Part shown: positions 8,935 to 16,802 of the stretch, one piece after another
Numbering within the stretch: position 1 is the stretch's first letter
Layout of the letters: each line of letters begins with the position of its first letter
Translations under genes and position numbers: made by a program
The notes under the pieces: generated by a model
Database searches by the model: none
The model's input: the letters and a program-made list of their open reading frames with translations, nothing else
Told to the model about the DNA's origin: nothing
Source of the DNA: CADCVQ01 sp038260305
Lineage (GTDB): Bacteria > Actinomycetota > Thermoleophilia > Solirubrobacterales > Solirubrobacteraceae
NCBI GenBank assembly: GCA_038260305.1
Contig: JBBSNY010000004.1
Location: 124,001-188,000 of the forward strand
DNA length: 64,000 nucleotides
Reading direction: 5' to 3'

Positions 8935-9474
8935 CTACAGCGCGCCGCCGGCGGCGGGCGGGGCCGTCGGATCGGGTGCCCCGCCGCCGGCCCCGATGCC
9001 CTCGCGGGCGAGGTACTCCTCCGCCAGCAGCGGGTTCTCGCGGGCGCGCTCGACGACCTTCAGCAGGTCGTTCATCGAGGCGACCTCCTCGACCTGCTCC
9101 TTGATGAACCACTGCACGAACTGCTCGCTCGTGTAGTCGCCCTCCTCGCGGGCGATCGCGGCGAGGCCGTTGATCTGGTCGGAGACGCGGCGCTCCTGCG
9201 CGAGCGCGAGCGCGACGGGCGCGACGACGTCGTCGAAGCTGTTGCGCGGCGCATCGACGCCCGGGATCGGCGCCTCGACGCCGGCGTCGAGGAGGTACTG
9301 GACCATCATCAGCGCGTGATTGCGCTCCTCGAGCGCCTGCTGATAGAAGAACGCGGCGAGCCGCGGGAGCGTGTCGTCGTCGTAGTAGGCGGCGATCGCG
9401 AGGTACTGCTGCGAGGCGGCGAACTCGTGTCCGATCTGTTCGTTGAGGCGTGCGACGAAGGCTGAGGCGGGCAT
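8935..9474 (-). CDS. Bacterial ferritin (Ftn-type)
   Basis: A 179-residue four-helix iron-storage protein. The dinuclear ferroxidase ligands are all present: Glu17, Glu50, His53, Glu94, Gln127 and Glu130, with EERNH in helix B and EQVEEV in helix D. The last about 20 residues are a Gly/Pro/Ala tail (IGAGGGAPDPTAPPAAGGAL) not needed for the fold. The protein oxidises Fe(II) and stores it in a 24-mer cage in the cytoplasm (family knowledge). No Fur-type box was evident in the short AT-richer stretch just before the start. Confidence 0.93.
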   Translation of the reverse strand: MPASAFVARLNEQIGHEFAASQQYLAIAAYYDDDTLPRLAAFFYQQALEERNHALMMVQYLLDAGVEAPIPGVDAPRNSFDDVVAPVALALAQERRVSDQINGLAAIAREEGDYTSEQFVQWFIKEQVEEVASMNDLLKVVERARENPLLAEEYLAREGIGAGGGAPDPTAPPAAGGAL

Positions 9475-9523
9475 GGCGCGAACTTTACCTTGACGTGCGG
9501 CGCCCAGCCGTTAGGCTGCCCTA

Positions 9524-9703
9524 ATGGGCCGCGAGTTCAAGCCGAAGCGCGGCTGCTGCAGGAGCAATCCGCGCTGCAAGCGCTGCCCGGTGGTGGCGAA
9601 GCGGCTCGTCGTGCGCGGCCTCGCGCGACGCAAGAAGAGCGGGCTCGTCGTCATCTCGCCGGAGACGACGAAGAAGCAGCTCAAGGCCGCGCGCTCGCGG
9701 TAG
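9524..9703 (+). CDS. Small basic Cys-rich protein (59 aa)
   Basis: ATG at 9524 to TAG at 9701-9703. The protein begins MGREFKPKRGCC and has four cysteines at residues 11, 12, 18 and 21 (GCCRSNPRCKRCPVV), followed by a Lys/Arg-rich tail ending KKQLKAARSR. Spacing and charge suggest a small zinc-ribbon or nucleic-acid-binding protein. I have an unverified impression that similar CC...CKRCPVV proteins recur in actinobacteria. The start is set by the only in-frame ATG near the motif; no strong ribosome binding site is visible. It lies divergent from ferritin (49-bp gap) and 28 bp before the UDP-sugar decarboxylase gene, so it may share that transcript. Confidence 0.7.
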   Translation: MGREFKPKRGCCRSNPRCKRCPVVAKRLVVRGLARRKKSGLVVISPETTKKQLKAARSR

Positions 9704-9731
9704 CAGCACACCCGCGCTAGCCTCAACCGCA

Positions 9732-10682
9732 ATGGCCACCTGCCTCGTCACCGGTGGCGCGGGGTTCCTCGGCTCGCACCTGTGCGACGAGCTCCTGCGC
9801 CGCGGCCACAGCGTCATCTGTGTTGACAACCTCGAGACGGGCTCGTTGAAGAACATCGAGCACATCCGCTCGCCCGCCTTCGAGTTCCTCATGAAGGACA
9901 TCGTCGAGCCGTACTTCGTCGAGCGCGCGGTCGACTTCGTCTACCACCTCGCCTCGCCCGCGTCACCGATCGACTACCTGCGCCTGCCGCTGCACACGCT
10001 GAAGGTCGGCTCATACGGTACGCACCACACGCTCGGGCTCGCCAAGAAGCACCGCGCGCGTTTCCTCATCGCCTCGACGAGCGAGGTCTACGGCGACCCG
10101 CAGGTCCACCCCCAGCAGGAGACCTACTGGGGGCACGTCAACCCGATCGGCCCGCGCGGCGTCTACGACGAGGCCAAACGCTACGCCGAGGCGCTGACGA
10201 TGGCCTACCACCGTCAACAAGGTGTCGACACGGCAATCATAAGAATTTTCAATACGTACGGCAGCAGGATGAGACCGTACGACGGTCGCGCGATCCCGAC
10301 GTTCATGCGCCAGGCGCTGCAGAACCGACCGATCACGGTCTTCGGCGATGGCAGCCAGACGCGCTCGTTCTGCTACGTCGACGACCTCATCCGCGGCATG
10401 ATCGCGCTCGCCGAGTCCGGCGAGGTGGGGCCGATCAACGTCGGCAACCCGAACGAGTTCACGCTGCTGCAGCTCGCCGAGACGATCATCGAGGTGACCG
10501 GCTCGCAGTCGGAGATCGTCTTCGAGGCGCTGCCCACCGACGATCCGCAGGTGCGCCAGCCGGACATCGGCCTCGCCCGCACGCTGCTCGGCTGGGAGCC
10601 CGAGATCGAGCTGCGCGAGGGCCTCACGCGGACGATCGAGCAGTCGGGCACCGACGTCCTCATCGGCACGGGCGGAAGTTGA
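9732..10682 (+). CDS. uxs: UDP-glucuronate decarboxylase (UDP-xylose synthase)
   Basis: A 316-residue short-chain dehydrogenase. It has the NAD-binding motif TGGAGFLGSH near residue 10, the active-site segment TSEVYGDPQVHPQ and the catalytic YDEAK pair, followed by RIFNTYGSRMRPYDGR, which is characteristic of UDP-xylose synthases rather than UDP-galactose 4-epimerases. It converts UDP-glucuronate to UDP-xylose and CO2 in the cytoplasm (family knowledge). It opens a polysaccharide gene set: a polyprenyl sugar transferase and a GH10 xylanase follow on the same strand. Confidence 0.92.
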   Translation: MATCLVTGGAGFLGSHLCDELLRRGHSVICVDNLETGSLKNIEHIRSPAFEFLMKDIVEPYFVERAVDFVYHLASPASPIDYLRLPLHTLKVGSYGTHHTLGLAKKHRARFLIASTSEVYGDPQVHPQQETYWGHVNPIGPRGVYDEAKRYAEALTMAYHRQQGVDTAIIRIFNTYGSRMRPYDGRAIPTFMRQALQNRPITVFGDGSQTRSFCYVDDLIRGMIALAESGEVGPINVGNPNEFTLLQLAETIIEVTGSQSEIVFEALPTDDPQVRQPDIGLARTLLGWEPEIELREGLTRTIEQSGTDVLIGTGGS

Positions 10683-10687
10683 CAGGC

Positions 10688-10703
10688 CCCGCGCGAGCGC
10701 GGG
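10688..10703 (+). terminator. Short GC hairpin after uxs
   Basis: CCCGCG and CGCGGG are separated by the loop CGAG five bases after the uxs stop codon. There is no U-run, as is usual at this GC content, so it could be a terminator or an mRNA 3-prime stabiliser. Confidence 0.4.
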
Positions 10704-10799
10704 TGGACACACGGACGCTGACACGGCTTGCGTCCAGCGCGGATTGCCGCGTGCAAGCGGGCGGAACATCTGCCATCGTGCCGCGTTAGGAGCAGGGAG

Positions 10800-12329
10800 A
10801 TGCCCACGACGCAGCAGCCACTGGAAGGCACGGGGAAGGCGCCGGAGATCACCTCAGCGCCCGGCTTTGCGTTGTCCGATCGCGACGTGCGCCGCAAGCG
10901 CCCGCCCGCGCTCGCCTTCCTGCTGAAGCTCGACACGCTGCGCAAGCTGTTGCGCCTCAGCGCGCTGCTGACGATCGACTACTTCGGCGTGTACATGGCC
11001 ATCCTGACGGCGCTGTGGCTGAAGGCGGGGCTGACGGTGGGCGACTGGGGCCCGCGCCACCAGGACAAGCTCGTCAGCGACCTGTTCCCGTTCGCCCTGC
11101 TCGTCACGATCCTGCTGTTCGCGCGCTCGGGCCTGTACTCCCCGCGCGGCGAGCGCCCGGGGATGACGCGGATCGTCTCGTCGCTGTTTCAGGTCGCGGT
11201 CGTGGCGCTCGTCTTCGCCGTCGCGAGCAACAGCAACCAGTTCAGCTCCTACTACATCTTCTACGGCTCGCTGTTCTTCGCGGTCATCTACATCTCGCTG
11301 CTGCGCCTCAGCTACGAGAAGTTCACGGGTGCGCTGCTGCGGCTCGCCGGCTATCAGCGCCGCGCGGTGCTCGTCGGCAGCGGCCAGCACATCGAGGCCG
11401 TCGGGCACGCGCTGCGCGACGCGGTGCAGTCGACGGTCCGCGTCATCGGCTTCATCTCGCTGACGCCACGCCCGAACAACGGGCTCGTGTCGCTCGGCAC
11501 GCTCGACGAGCTCGCGGCGGTCATCGGCCGCCACCGCATCGACGAGGTCATCATCGCCGACCCGGACTTCCCCCAGCAGCAGGCCGTCGAGCTCGTCGAC
11601 GTCTGCCACAACCACGGCGTGCGCGTGCGGATCGCGCCGTCGACGATGGAGTTGCTCGTGCACCGCGCGGAGTTCGTCCCTGGTGAGGCCGTGCCGCTGT
11701 TCGAGCTCAAGCCGCCGGTCTTCGAGGGCTTCGACTTCTTCGTCAAGCGCACGTTCGACATCGCCGTCTCTTCGCTGCTGCTGCTGATGATGAGCCCGCT
11801 GCTGGCGGCCGCCGCGCTCGCCGTGCGCCTGAGCTCGCGCGGGCCGGTCGTCTACCGCTCGATGCGCCCGGGCATCGGCGGCGTGCCGTTCGCCTGTCTC
11901 AAGTTCCGCACGATGTACCGCGACGCCGACCAGCGCCAGGCCGACCTCGAGTCGCTCAACGAGGCGTCGGGCGCGCTCTTCAAGATGCGCGACGACCCGC
12001 GCATGACGCCCGTCGGGCGCTTCCTGCGCAAGTACTCGATCGACGAGCTGCCGCAGCTGTTCAACGTCCTGCGCGGGGAGATGTCGCTCGTCGGCCCGCG
12101 TCCGCTGCCCGAGCGCGACTTCCAGATGCTCGAGGAGTGGCACAAGAAGCGCTACCTCGTGACGCCCGGGATCACGGGGCTGTGGCAGGTCTCGGGCCGC
12201 TCGGAGCTGGACTTCGACGACCTCGTGCGATTGGACTTCCTGTATCTCGAGCGCTGGTCGGTCTTCCTCGACCTCAGCATCCTCGTCAAGACCGTGCCCG
12301 CGGTGTTCACGCGGCGCGGCGCCTTCTGA
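10800..12329 (+). CDS. Exopolysaccharide polyprenyl glycosylphosphotransferase (WbaP/CpsE type)
   Basis: This 509-residue membrane enzyme transfers a sugar phosphate to undecaprenyl phosphate, the first step of a surface glycan. Four N-terminal membrane segments (about residues 45-170) are followed by a CoA-binding-like Rossmann domain (YQRRAVLVGSGQHIEAVG), a fifth hydrophobic segment (DIAVSSLLLLMMSPLLAAA) and the C-terminal catalytic domain with LKFRTMYRDAD, KYSIDELPQLFNVLRGEMS and LVGPRPLPERDF. The start at 10800 has GGAG and GGGAG purine-rich sequence just upstream (TTAGGAGCAGGGAG). The 117-bp leader after uxs could hold a promoter. The end lies 7 bp before the xylanase start, so the two are probably cotranscribed. 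Confidence 0.93.
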   Translation: MPTTQQPLEGTGKAPEITSAPGFALSDRDVRRKRPPALAFLLKLDTLRKLLRLSALLTIDYFGVYMAILTALWLKAGLTVGDWGPRHQDKLVSDLFPFALLVTILLFARSGLYSPRGERPGMTRIVSSLFQVAVVALVFAVASNSNQFSSYYIFYGSLFFAVIYISLLRLSYEKFTGALLRLAGYQRRAVLVGSGQHIEAVGHALRDAVQSTVRVIGFISLTPRPNNGLVSLGTLDELAAVIGRHRIDEVIIADPDFPQQQAVELVDVCHNHGVRVRIAPSTMELLVHRAEFVPGEAVPLFELKPPVFEGFDFFVKRTFDIAVSSLLLLMMSPLLAAAALAVRLSSRGPVVYRSMRPGIGGVPFACLKFRTMYRDADQRQADLESLNEASGALFKMRDDPRMTPVGRFLRKYSIDELPQLFNVLRGEMSLVGPRPLPERDFQMLEEWHKKRYLVTPGITGLWQVSGRSELDFDDLVRLDFLYLERWSVFLDLSILVKTVPAVFTRRGAF

Positions 12330-12336
12330 TCTGCGC

Positions 12337-13380
12337 GTGACGCCGCGCAAGGTAGCGATCGGGGCGATGTTCGTCCTGGTCGTGATCGTCGCCGCGACGC
12401 TTGCGCGCCAGGGCCGCGACGCCAAGCCGCTGCCGGGCCATTCGCTGCGCTACCTCGGCGAGCGGCGCGGCGTCCTGATCGGGACGGCGGTGCGCGGCGA
12501 CGTGCTGAGGGGCAACCGCGCCTATCGCCAGCTCGTCGCCGAGCAGTTCTCGACGCTGACGCCTGAGAACGAGATGAAGTGGGAGACGACCGAGCCGACG
12601 CGCGGCAGCTTCAACTTCGGTCCGGGCGACGAGATCGTCGACGCGGCGCGGGGGGCGAACCAGGACGTGCGCGGCCACACGCTCGTCTGGTACTCGCAGT
12701 ACCCGGCCTGGCTGAACGACCTCTCGGCGAAGGAACTCGCCGCGGCGACGCGCGAGCACATCCAGCGGCTTGTCGGGCGCTACGCGGGACGGGTCGGCGT
12801 GTGGGACGTCGTCAACGAGGCGATCGCCGACGGCGGCAACCTACGCCCGTCGATCTTCCTGCGCCGCCTCGGCGCGGGCTACATCGCGAGCGCGTTCGTC
12901 GCCGCTCGCGAGGCCGATCCGCACGCGAAGCTCTACATCAACGAGATCGGGGCCGAGAGCATCGGCCCGAAGTCCAACCAGTTGCTCGAGCTCGTGCGCT
13001 CGTTGAGGGTGGCCGGCGTCCCGATCGACGGCGTCGGCTTCCAGGTGCACTCAAACCTGCGTGGCGTTCCGGACGACTTCGTCGCCAACGCCCGGCGCTT
13101 CAAGGCGCTCGGCCTCGATGTCGCGATCACCGAAGCCGACGTCGGGTTGAAGCTGCCGGCGGACGAGGCCGCGCTGCGCGAGCAGGCGGCCGTCTACCGC
13201 ACGATCGTCCGTGACTGCCTCGCGATGGGCTGCAAGTCGCTGACGTTCTGGGGCTTCACCGACGGCCGCTCCTGGATCCCCGAGACCCAGGCCGGCATGG
13301 GCGCCGCGACGCTGCTCGACGAGGCACTGCGGCCGAAACCGGCGTTCCTGGCGGTGCAGCAGGCGTTGGCGGGGCGTTAG
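12337..13380 (+). CDS. GH10 endo-1,4-beta-xylanase-like glycosidase, membrane-anchored or secreted
   Basis: A 347-residue protein with an N-terminal hydrophobic segment (VAIGAMFVLVVIVAATLA) and one GH10 TIM barrel. The acid/base Glu lies in WDVVNEAIAD and the nucleophile Glu in VAITEADVGL; TLTPENEMKWE and GHTLVWYSQYP are further GH10 signatures. GH10 enzymes cut beta-1,4-xylan with retention of configuration. The start is a GTG, 7 bp after the glycosyl-transferase gene. Coupling to uxs and a polymer-initiating transferase suggests it trims or releases a self-made glycan rather than degrading plant xylan; that is inference. No cleavage site is obvious, so a membrane anchor is possible. Confidence 0.9.
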   Translation: MTPRKVAIGAMFVLVVIVAATLARQGRDAKPLPGHSLRYLGERRGVLIGTAVRGDVLRGNRAYRQLVAEQFSTLTPENEMKWETTEPTRGSFNFGPGDEIVDAARGANQDVRGHTLVWYSQYPAWLNDLSAKELAAATREHIQRLVGRYAGRVGVWDVVNEAIADGGNLRPSIFLRRLGAGYIASAFVAAREADPHAKLYINEIGAESIGPKSNQLLELVRSLRVAGVPIDGVGFQVHSNLRGVPDDFVANARRFKALGLDVAITEADVGLKLPADEAALREQAAVYRTIVRDCLAMGCKSLTFWGFTDGRSWIPETQAGMGAATLLDEALRPKPAFLAVQQALAGR

Positions 13381-13396
13381 ATTGGAGCCGGTCGTT

Positions 13397-13412
13397 TGAG
13401 GAGCCTTCCTCA
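13397..13412 (+). terminator. Hairpin downstream of the xylanase gene
   Basis: TGAGGA and TCCTCA form a perfect 6-bp stem with the loop GCCT, 16 bases after the xylanase stop. It is followed by AGCGGCCTTTC, a short T-containing stretch. It is a plausible end of the uxs operon and is the only structure noticed before the repeat at 13479. Confidence 0.4.
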
Positions 13413-13478
13413 GCGGCCTTTCGACGCCGATGTACTGATCGACTGTCGTGATGAGGCCTCGACGACAACTGACCGAAG

Positions 13479-13506
13479 CTTACGAAGTGTGTAAGATCCA
13501 GTAAGA
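13479..13506 (+). repeat. Left 28-bp flanking repeat of the ATPase gene
   Basis: It begins CTTACGAAGTGTGTAAGATC and ends directly at the ATPase start codon (13507). CTTAC and GTAAG form an inverted repeat with a 7-base gap, and a second GTAAG follows 10 bases after the first. About 22 of 28 positions match the right copy at 14779-14806. It may be an operator or a boundary sequence. Confidence 0.75.
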
Positions 13507-14760
13507 ATGAGCGTATCGGAACCCCAGGGTCGAGCGTTCAAGAACCCGTACCGTCCCGGCGTCGGCACCGAGCCTGCGTATCTTGCAGACCGCGAGGCGC
13601 AGCTGGGGCGTTTCAGCCGCTACCTCGACGACTTCCCGGAGCGCCGGCAGAACGTCAGGATCACTGGCCTCCGAGGCGTCGGCAAGACCGTGCTCTTGAA
13701 GGAATATCGCAAGGAAGCGCTCTCCCGAGGCTGGGCGGTGGTGCGCCGCGACATCAACGGTCGGCTGTGCGCGGAAGGCGACTTCGCCGTTGCGATCGCC
13801 GACGACCTGCAGGAGGCCGCGGAGTCCTTCTCAAAGCTCGCGGTCGTCAAGCGGGTGATAGGGGACGCGCGCAAGGCGATAGGCGAGATTACCGTCGGGG
13901 CGGGCGTGGAGGTAACCATCCACGTCGGTGGGACCTCTGGGCGCACGTCGGTGCTGGAAGACCGCGTCAAGAACGCGCTGATGCGTGTCGGGCGACTCGC
14001 GAAAGCGGCTGAGGCTGGAGTTGCATTCATGTACGACGAAGCACACACGATCTACGACCGCGAGCGCAAGCACGAGTTCCCATTGAGCGCGTTGCTCGGT
14101 GCGTTCGTGCAGGCGCAGGATCACGAGGACGAACTCCCGGTGATGCTCGTCGTCTGCGGTCTGCCGCCGCTCGTGACGAATCTGCAGCGCGCGCGCAGCC
14201 ACTCCGAGCGCCTATTTCGTGCGGAGGAGTTGGGCAACCTGTCCCTCGACAAGCTGAGCACCGGCGTCAGCCCGGCTGCTAGAGCGTTGTTCGAGCCGGT
14301 CAACGGGACGGGTATCGCCTACGACGCCGACCTAGCCGAGCAGATCGTCTGCGACGTCGATGGATACCCGTACTTCATCCAGAAGTACGGGGAGGCGCTC
14401 TTCGACGCCGCGCGTGACTCCGACACCACGGTCATCGACACGAGGATGTACCGCACGATTCGCAAACTCGTTCAGGACGACCTCGACATGGAGTTCTTCG
14501 AAGGTCGCTACAACGACGCCACCGCGTCGGATCAGATGAGCCTGCGCGTTGCGGGTGACCTCGGTGGAGAGTCATTTCAGTTCGGAGACCTGGTCGCCGA
14601 AGTCTTGAGCCGCAAGCCCAATGCGACCCAGCAGAGCGTCAACCGGCTTCTTCAGGGCAATCTGGTGTATCGCGTGCGCCACGGCGAGTACGCCTATACG
14701 GCGCCGATGTTCGGCGACTTCCTGCGGCGCAAGCATCCTCGCGCCGAAGGCGACGGTTAG
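13507..14760 (+). CDS. Standalone AAA/STAND-like ATPase with C-terminal winged-helix-like region
   Basis: A 417-residue protein. Walker A is ITGLRGVGKTVLL (about residue 55), Walker B is VAFMYDEAHT (about residue 175), and VMLVVCGLPPLV resembles the following sensor strand. The C-terminal about 80 residues (FQFGDLVAEVLSRKP, then QQSVNRLLQGNLVYRV) look like a winged helix. This order matches archaeal-type or Orc1/Cdc6-like ATP-binding proteins of unknown role. Base and codon use are less GC-biased than in the neighbours (ATA, AGA, GTT and GCA codons appear). It interrupts a glycan region and is bracketed by 28-bp repeats, so acquisition by transfer is likely. The start is the ATG abutting the left repeat; no good ribosome binding site is seen. 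Confidence 0.85.
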   Translation: MSVSEPQGRAFKNPYRPGVGTEPAYLADREAQLGRFSRYLDDFPERRQNVRITGLRGVGKTVLLKEYRKEALSRGWAVVRRDINGRLCAEGDFAVAIADDLQEAAESFSKLAVVKRVIGDARKAIGEITVGAGVEVTIHVGGTSGRTSVLEDRVKNALMRVGRLAKAAEAGVAFMYDEAHTIYDRERKHEFPLSALLGAFVQAQDHEDELPVMLVVCGLPPLVTNLQRARSHSERLFRAEELGNLSLDKLSTGVSPAARALFEPVNGTGIAYDADLAEQIVCDVDGYPYFIQKYGEALFDAARDSDTTVIDTRMYRTIRKLVQDDLDMEFFEGRYNDATASDQMSLRVAGDLGGESFQFGDLVAEVLSRKPNATQQSVNRLLQGNLVYRVRHGEYAYTAPMFGDFLRRKHPRAEGDG

Positions 14761-14778
14761 GCCCGGCTGACACCGGTT

Positions 14779-14806
14779 CTTACGAAGGCTGTAAGAAGCT
14801 ATAAGA
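14779..14806 (+). repeat. Right 28-bp flanking repeat of the ATPase gene
   Basis: This copy begins CTTACGAAGGCTGTAAGAAG and starts exactly 1300 bp after the left copy, 18 bases beyond the ATPase stop. Here the inverted repeat extends to 7 bp per arm, TTCTTAC and GTAAGAA, with a 7-base loop, so it could also act as a terminator or a bound operator. A degenerate third half-site, ATAAG, follows at the same 10-base spacing as in the left copy. Confidence 0.75.
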
Positions 14807-14848
14807 GACGAGACGCGACGCCATCCATGCGAAGGCCATAATCGCCCG

Positions 14849-15628
14849 ATGGCGCATCGCTACCTGTTCGAGCAGCTCGTCCGCCGCGAGCTGCGCCAGA
14901 AGTACAAGGGCTCGGCGCTCGGGGTGCTGTGGTACCTCATCAACCCGCTTGTCCTCATGGGCGCCTACTACCTGATGTTCGGCGTGCTGTTCAAGGTCGC
15001 GGGCTCCGATCAGCCGCAGCACTACCCGCTGTTCCTGCTCGTCGGGCTCGTCGTCTGGATCTTCTTCAGCCAGGCCGTGCTGAGCTCGGCGCCGTCGCTG
15101 CTGGACCAGGGCGCGCTCGTACGCAAGGCGCGCTTCCCGCGCGAGGCGATCCCGGCCTCCATCGTGACCGTCCAACTCGTGACGTTCCTCGCGCTGCTCG
15201 CGCTCCTGACGCCGGTCACGATCGCGATCCGTGGAACGGGCGCCGGACTGCTGCTGCTGCCCGTCGTTCTCGTCTGCCTGTTCGGGTTCGTACTCGGCAT
15301 CGCCCTGGCGGTCAGCGTGCTGCACGCGTACTTCCGCGACGTCGCGCCGATCCTGTCGGCGGCCCTGTTGCCGTGGTTCTTCCTGTCGCCGATCTTCTTC
15401 GACCCGCGGACGGCGGATCGCTTCAGCGGTCACCCGCACCTCGTCTTCGTGCTTGAGTGGGTCAACCCGGTGGCACCGTTCATCGTCGCCGTACGCGACG
15501 TCGTCTACGGCGGTTCGGTGCCGTCGCCGGAGGTCCTCGGATACATCGTCGTCGCCGCTCTGATGGCGCTCGGCGGCGGCCTCGCGCTGTTTCGCCGGAT
15601 GCAGGGCGAGTTGGCGGTGGTCGTGTGA
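14849..15628 (+). CDS. ABC-2 polysaccharide exporter permease (Wzm/TagG type)
   Basis: A 259-residue permease with six hydrophobic segments and the typical N-terminus RRELRQKYKGSALGVLWYLINPL found in O-antigen and teichoic-acid exporters. The segment LVRKARFPREAIPASIV and the C-terminal half (NPVAPFIVAVRDVVYGG) are also family features. It moves a lipid-linked glycan across the membrane together with the ATPase encoded next. Its stop overlaps the ATPase start as GTGA at 15625-15628, indicating translational coupling. It begins 43 bp after the right ATPase-cassette repeat, so promoter signals may overlap that repeat. Confidence 0.92.
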   Translation: MAHRYLFEQLVRRELRQKYKGSALGVLWYLINPLVLMGAYYLMFGVLFKVAGSDQPQHYPLFLLVGLVVWIFFSQAVLSSAPSLLDQGALVRKARFPREAIPASIVTVQLVTFLALLALLTPVTIAIRGTGAGLLLLPVVLVCLFGFVLGIALAVSVLHAYFRDVAPILSAALLPWFFLSPIFFDPRTADRFSGHPHLVFVLEWVNPVAPFIVAVRDVVYGGSVPSPEVLGYIVVAALMALGGGLALFRRMQGELAVVV

Positions 15629-16452
15629 AGCGCCGTCCCGCACTCGACGAGGGCGTGCAACCGGGCGAGATCGTGCTCGAGAACGCCTCGCGGGCGTTCA
15701 GCGTCAAGGCCGATCGCGGACGCACGCTCAAGGAGATGCTGATCGGCCGCGCCCGCGCCGGCGGGCCGGCGCCGGTCGAGGCGCTGAAGGACGTCTCGCT
15801 GCGCATCGAGCCGGGCGAGACCGTCGGCATCGTCGGGCGCAACGGTGCCGGCAAGTCCTCGACGTTGCGCGTGCTGAGCGGCATCGTTCCGCTGAACTCC
15901 GGTCGCGTGGCCTGCGGCGGCCAGGTCGTCGCCCAGCTCGAGCTCGGCGCCGGCTTCGGGCGCGACTTCTCCGGGCGCGAGAACATCTTCCTCAACGGTG
16001 CGCTGCACGGCCTGAGCAAGGAGCAGATCGAGGCGCGGCTGGAGGCGATCGTCGCGTTCTCCGAGCTCGGCGACTTCATCGACGCGCCCGTCGCGACGTA
16101 CTCGTCGGGCATGTTCCTGCGCCTCGGCTTCGCGATCGCCGCGCACCTCGATGCCGACGTCCTGCTCATCGACGAGGTGCTGGCCGTCGGCGACGAGGCC
16201 TTCCAGCGCAAGTGCGAGGCGCGCATCGCCGAGCAGATCGCCGCCGGCGCCACGCTCGTGCTCGTCTCCCACGACGCGGCGCTGATCGAGCGCACGTGCG
16301 AACGCGTCATCGTGCTCGACGGCGGCCGCAAGATCTTCGACGGGTCGGTCGAGGAGGGGATGCCGTTCTATCACCGCCTGATGGGCACCGCCTCCGACGC
16401 CGACGCGGCGCCCGCGCCCGTCGCGCCTCCAGGTGAGCGGGTGTCGCCGTGA
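15625..16452 (+). CDS. ABC polysaccharide exporter ATPase (Wzt/TagH type)
   Basis: A 275-residue nucleotide-binding subunit. Walker A is GIVGRNGAGKSS, the signature is YSSGMFLRLGF, and Walker B is DVLLIDEVLAVGDEAFQRKC, the form specific to polysaccharide exporters. The C-terminus is short, without the carbohydrate-binding domain some Wzt proteins carry, so substrate selection by a C-terminal domain is not expected. The GTG start overlaps the permease stop, and its own stop overlaps the next GTG, giving a chain of coupled genes. Confidence 0.93.
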   Translation: MKRRPALDEGVQPGEIVLENASRAFSVKADRGRTLKEMLIGRARAGGPAPVEALKDVSLRIEPGETVGIVGRNGAGKSSTLRVLSGIVPLNSGRVACGGQVVAQLELGAGFGRDFSGRENIFLNGALHGLSKEQIEARLEAIVAFSELGDFIDAPVATYSSGMFLRLGFAIAAHLDADVLLIDEVLAVGDEAFQRKCEARIAEQIAAGATLVLVSHDAALIERTCERVIVLDGGRKIFDGSVEEGMPFYHRLMGTASDADAAPAPVAPPGERVSP

Positions 16453-16802
16453 AGCCGGAGGAGGCGCTGGGGGCGGCCCGCGCGGCGGCCGCGGCACGCG
16501 AGGACGAGCTGGCGCCGGGCACGCAGATCGAGCCGACCGAGCGCGTCTCGATCGAGCAGCTCATGGAGTGGGCGGCGATCGAACCCGACATCGAGCTGAT
16601 GGTCTCCACGCGCAGGCTCGGCGCGCCGATCACGTGGTTCAAGCGCAAGGTCATCCACTTCCTGCGCCAGTACTTCCGCGAGCTGAACTCCCAGCAGACG
16701 CGCTTCAACCTCAACGTGCTGATTCGGCTCGCCGAGCTCGAGGATCGCGTCGGACGGCTCGAGGAGGCGCGGCCGGGGGCGGCCGCGTCGCCCGAGCCGT
16801 GA
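16449..16802 (+). CDS. Small uncharacterised protein of the exporter operon (117 aa)
   Basis: A soluble, charged 117-residue protein. An N-terminal Ala-rich helix is followed by SIEQLMEWAAIEPDIELMV, then STRRLGAPITWFKRKVIHFL, and a C-terminal heptad-like helix (RLAELEDRVGRLEEA). The Trp/Phe/Lys-rich middle could lie along the membrane. I do not recognise a named family. Four-base GTGA overlaps with both neighbours make expression with the exporter and the glycosyltransferase almost certain, so a role as exporter accessory or glycosyltransferase partner is likely. Confidence 0.75.
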   Translation: MKPEEALGAARAAAAAREDELAPGTQIEPTERVSIEQLMEWAAIEPDIELMVSTRRLGAPITWFKRKVIHFLRQYFRELNSQQTRFNLNVLIRLAELEDRVGRLEEARPGAAASPEP

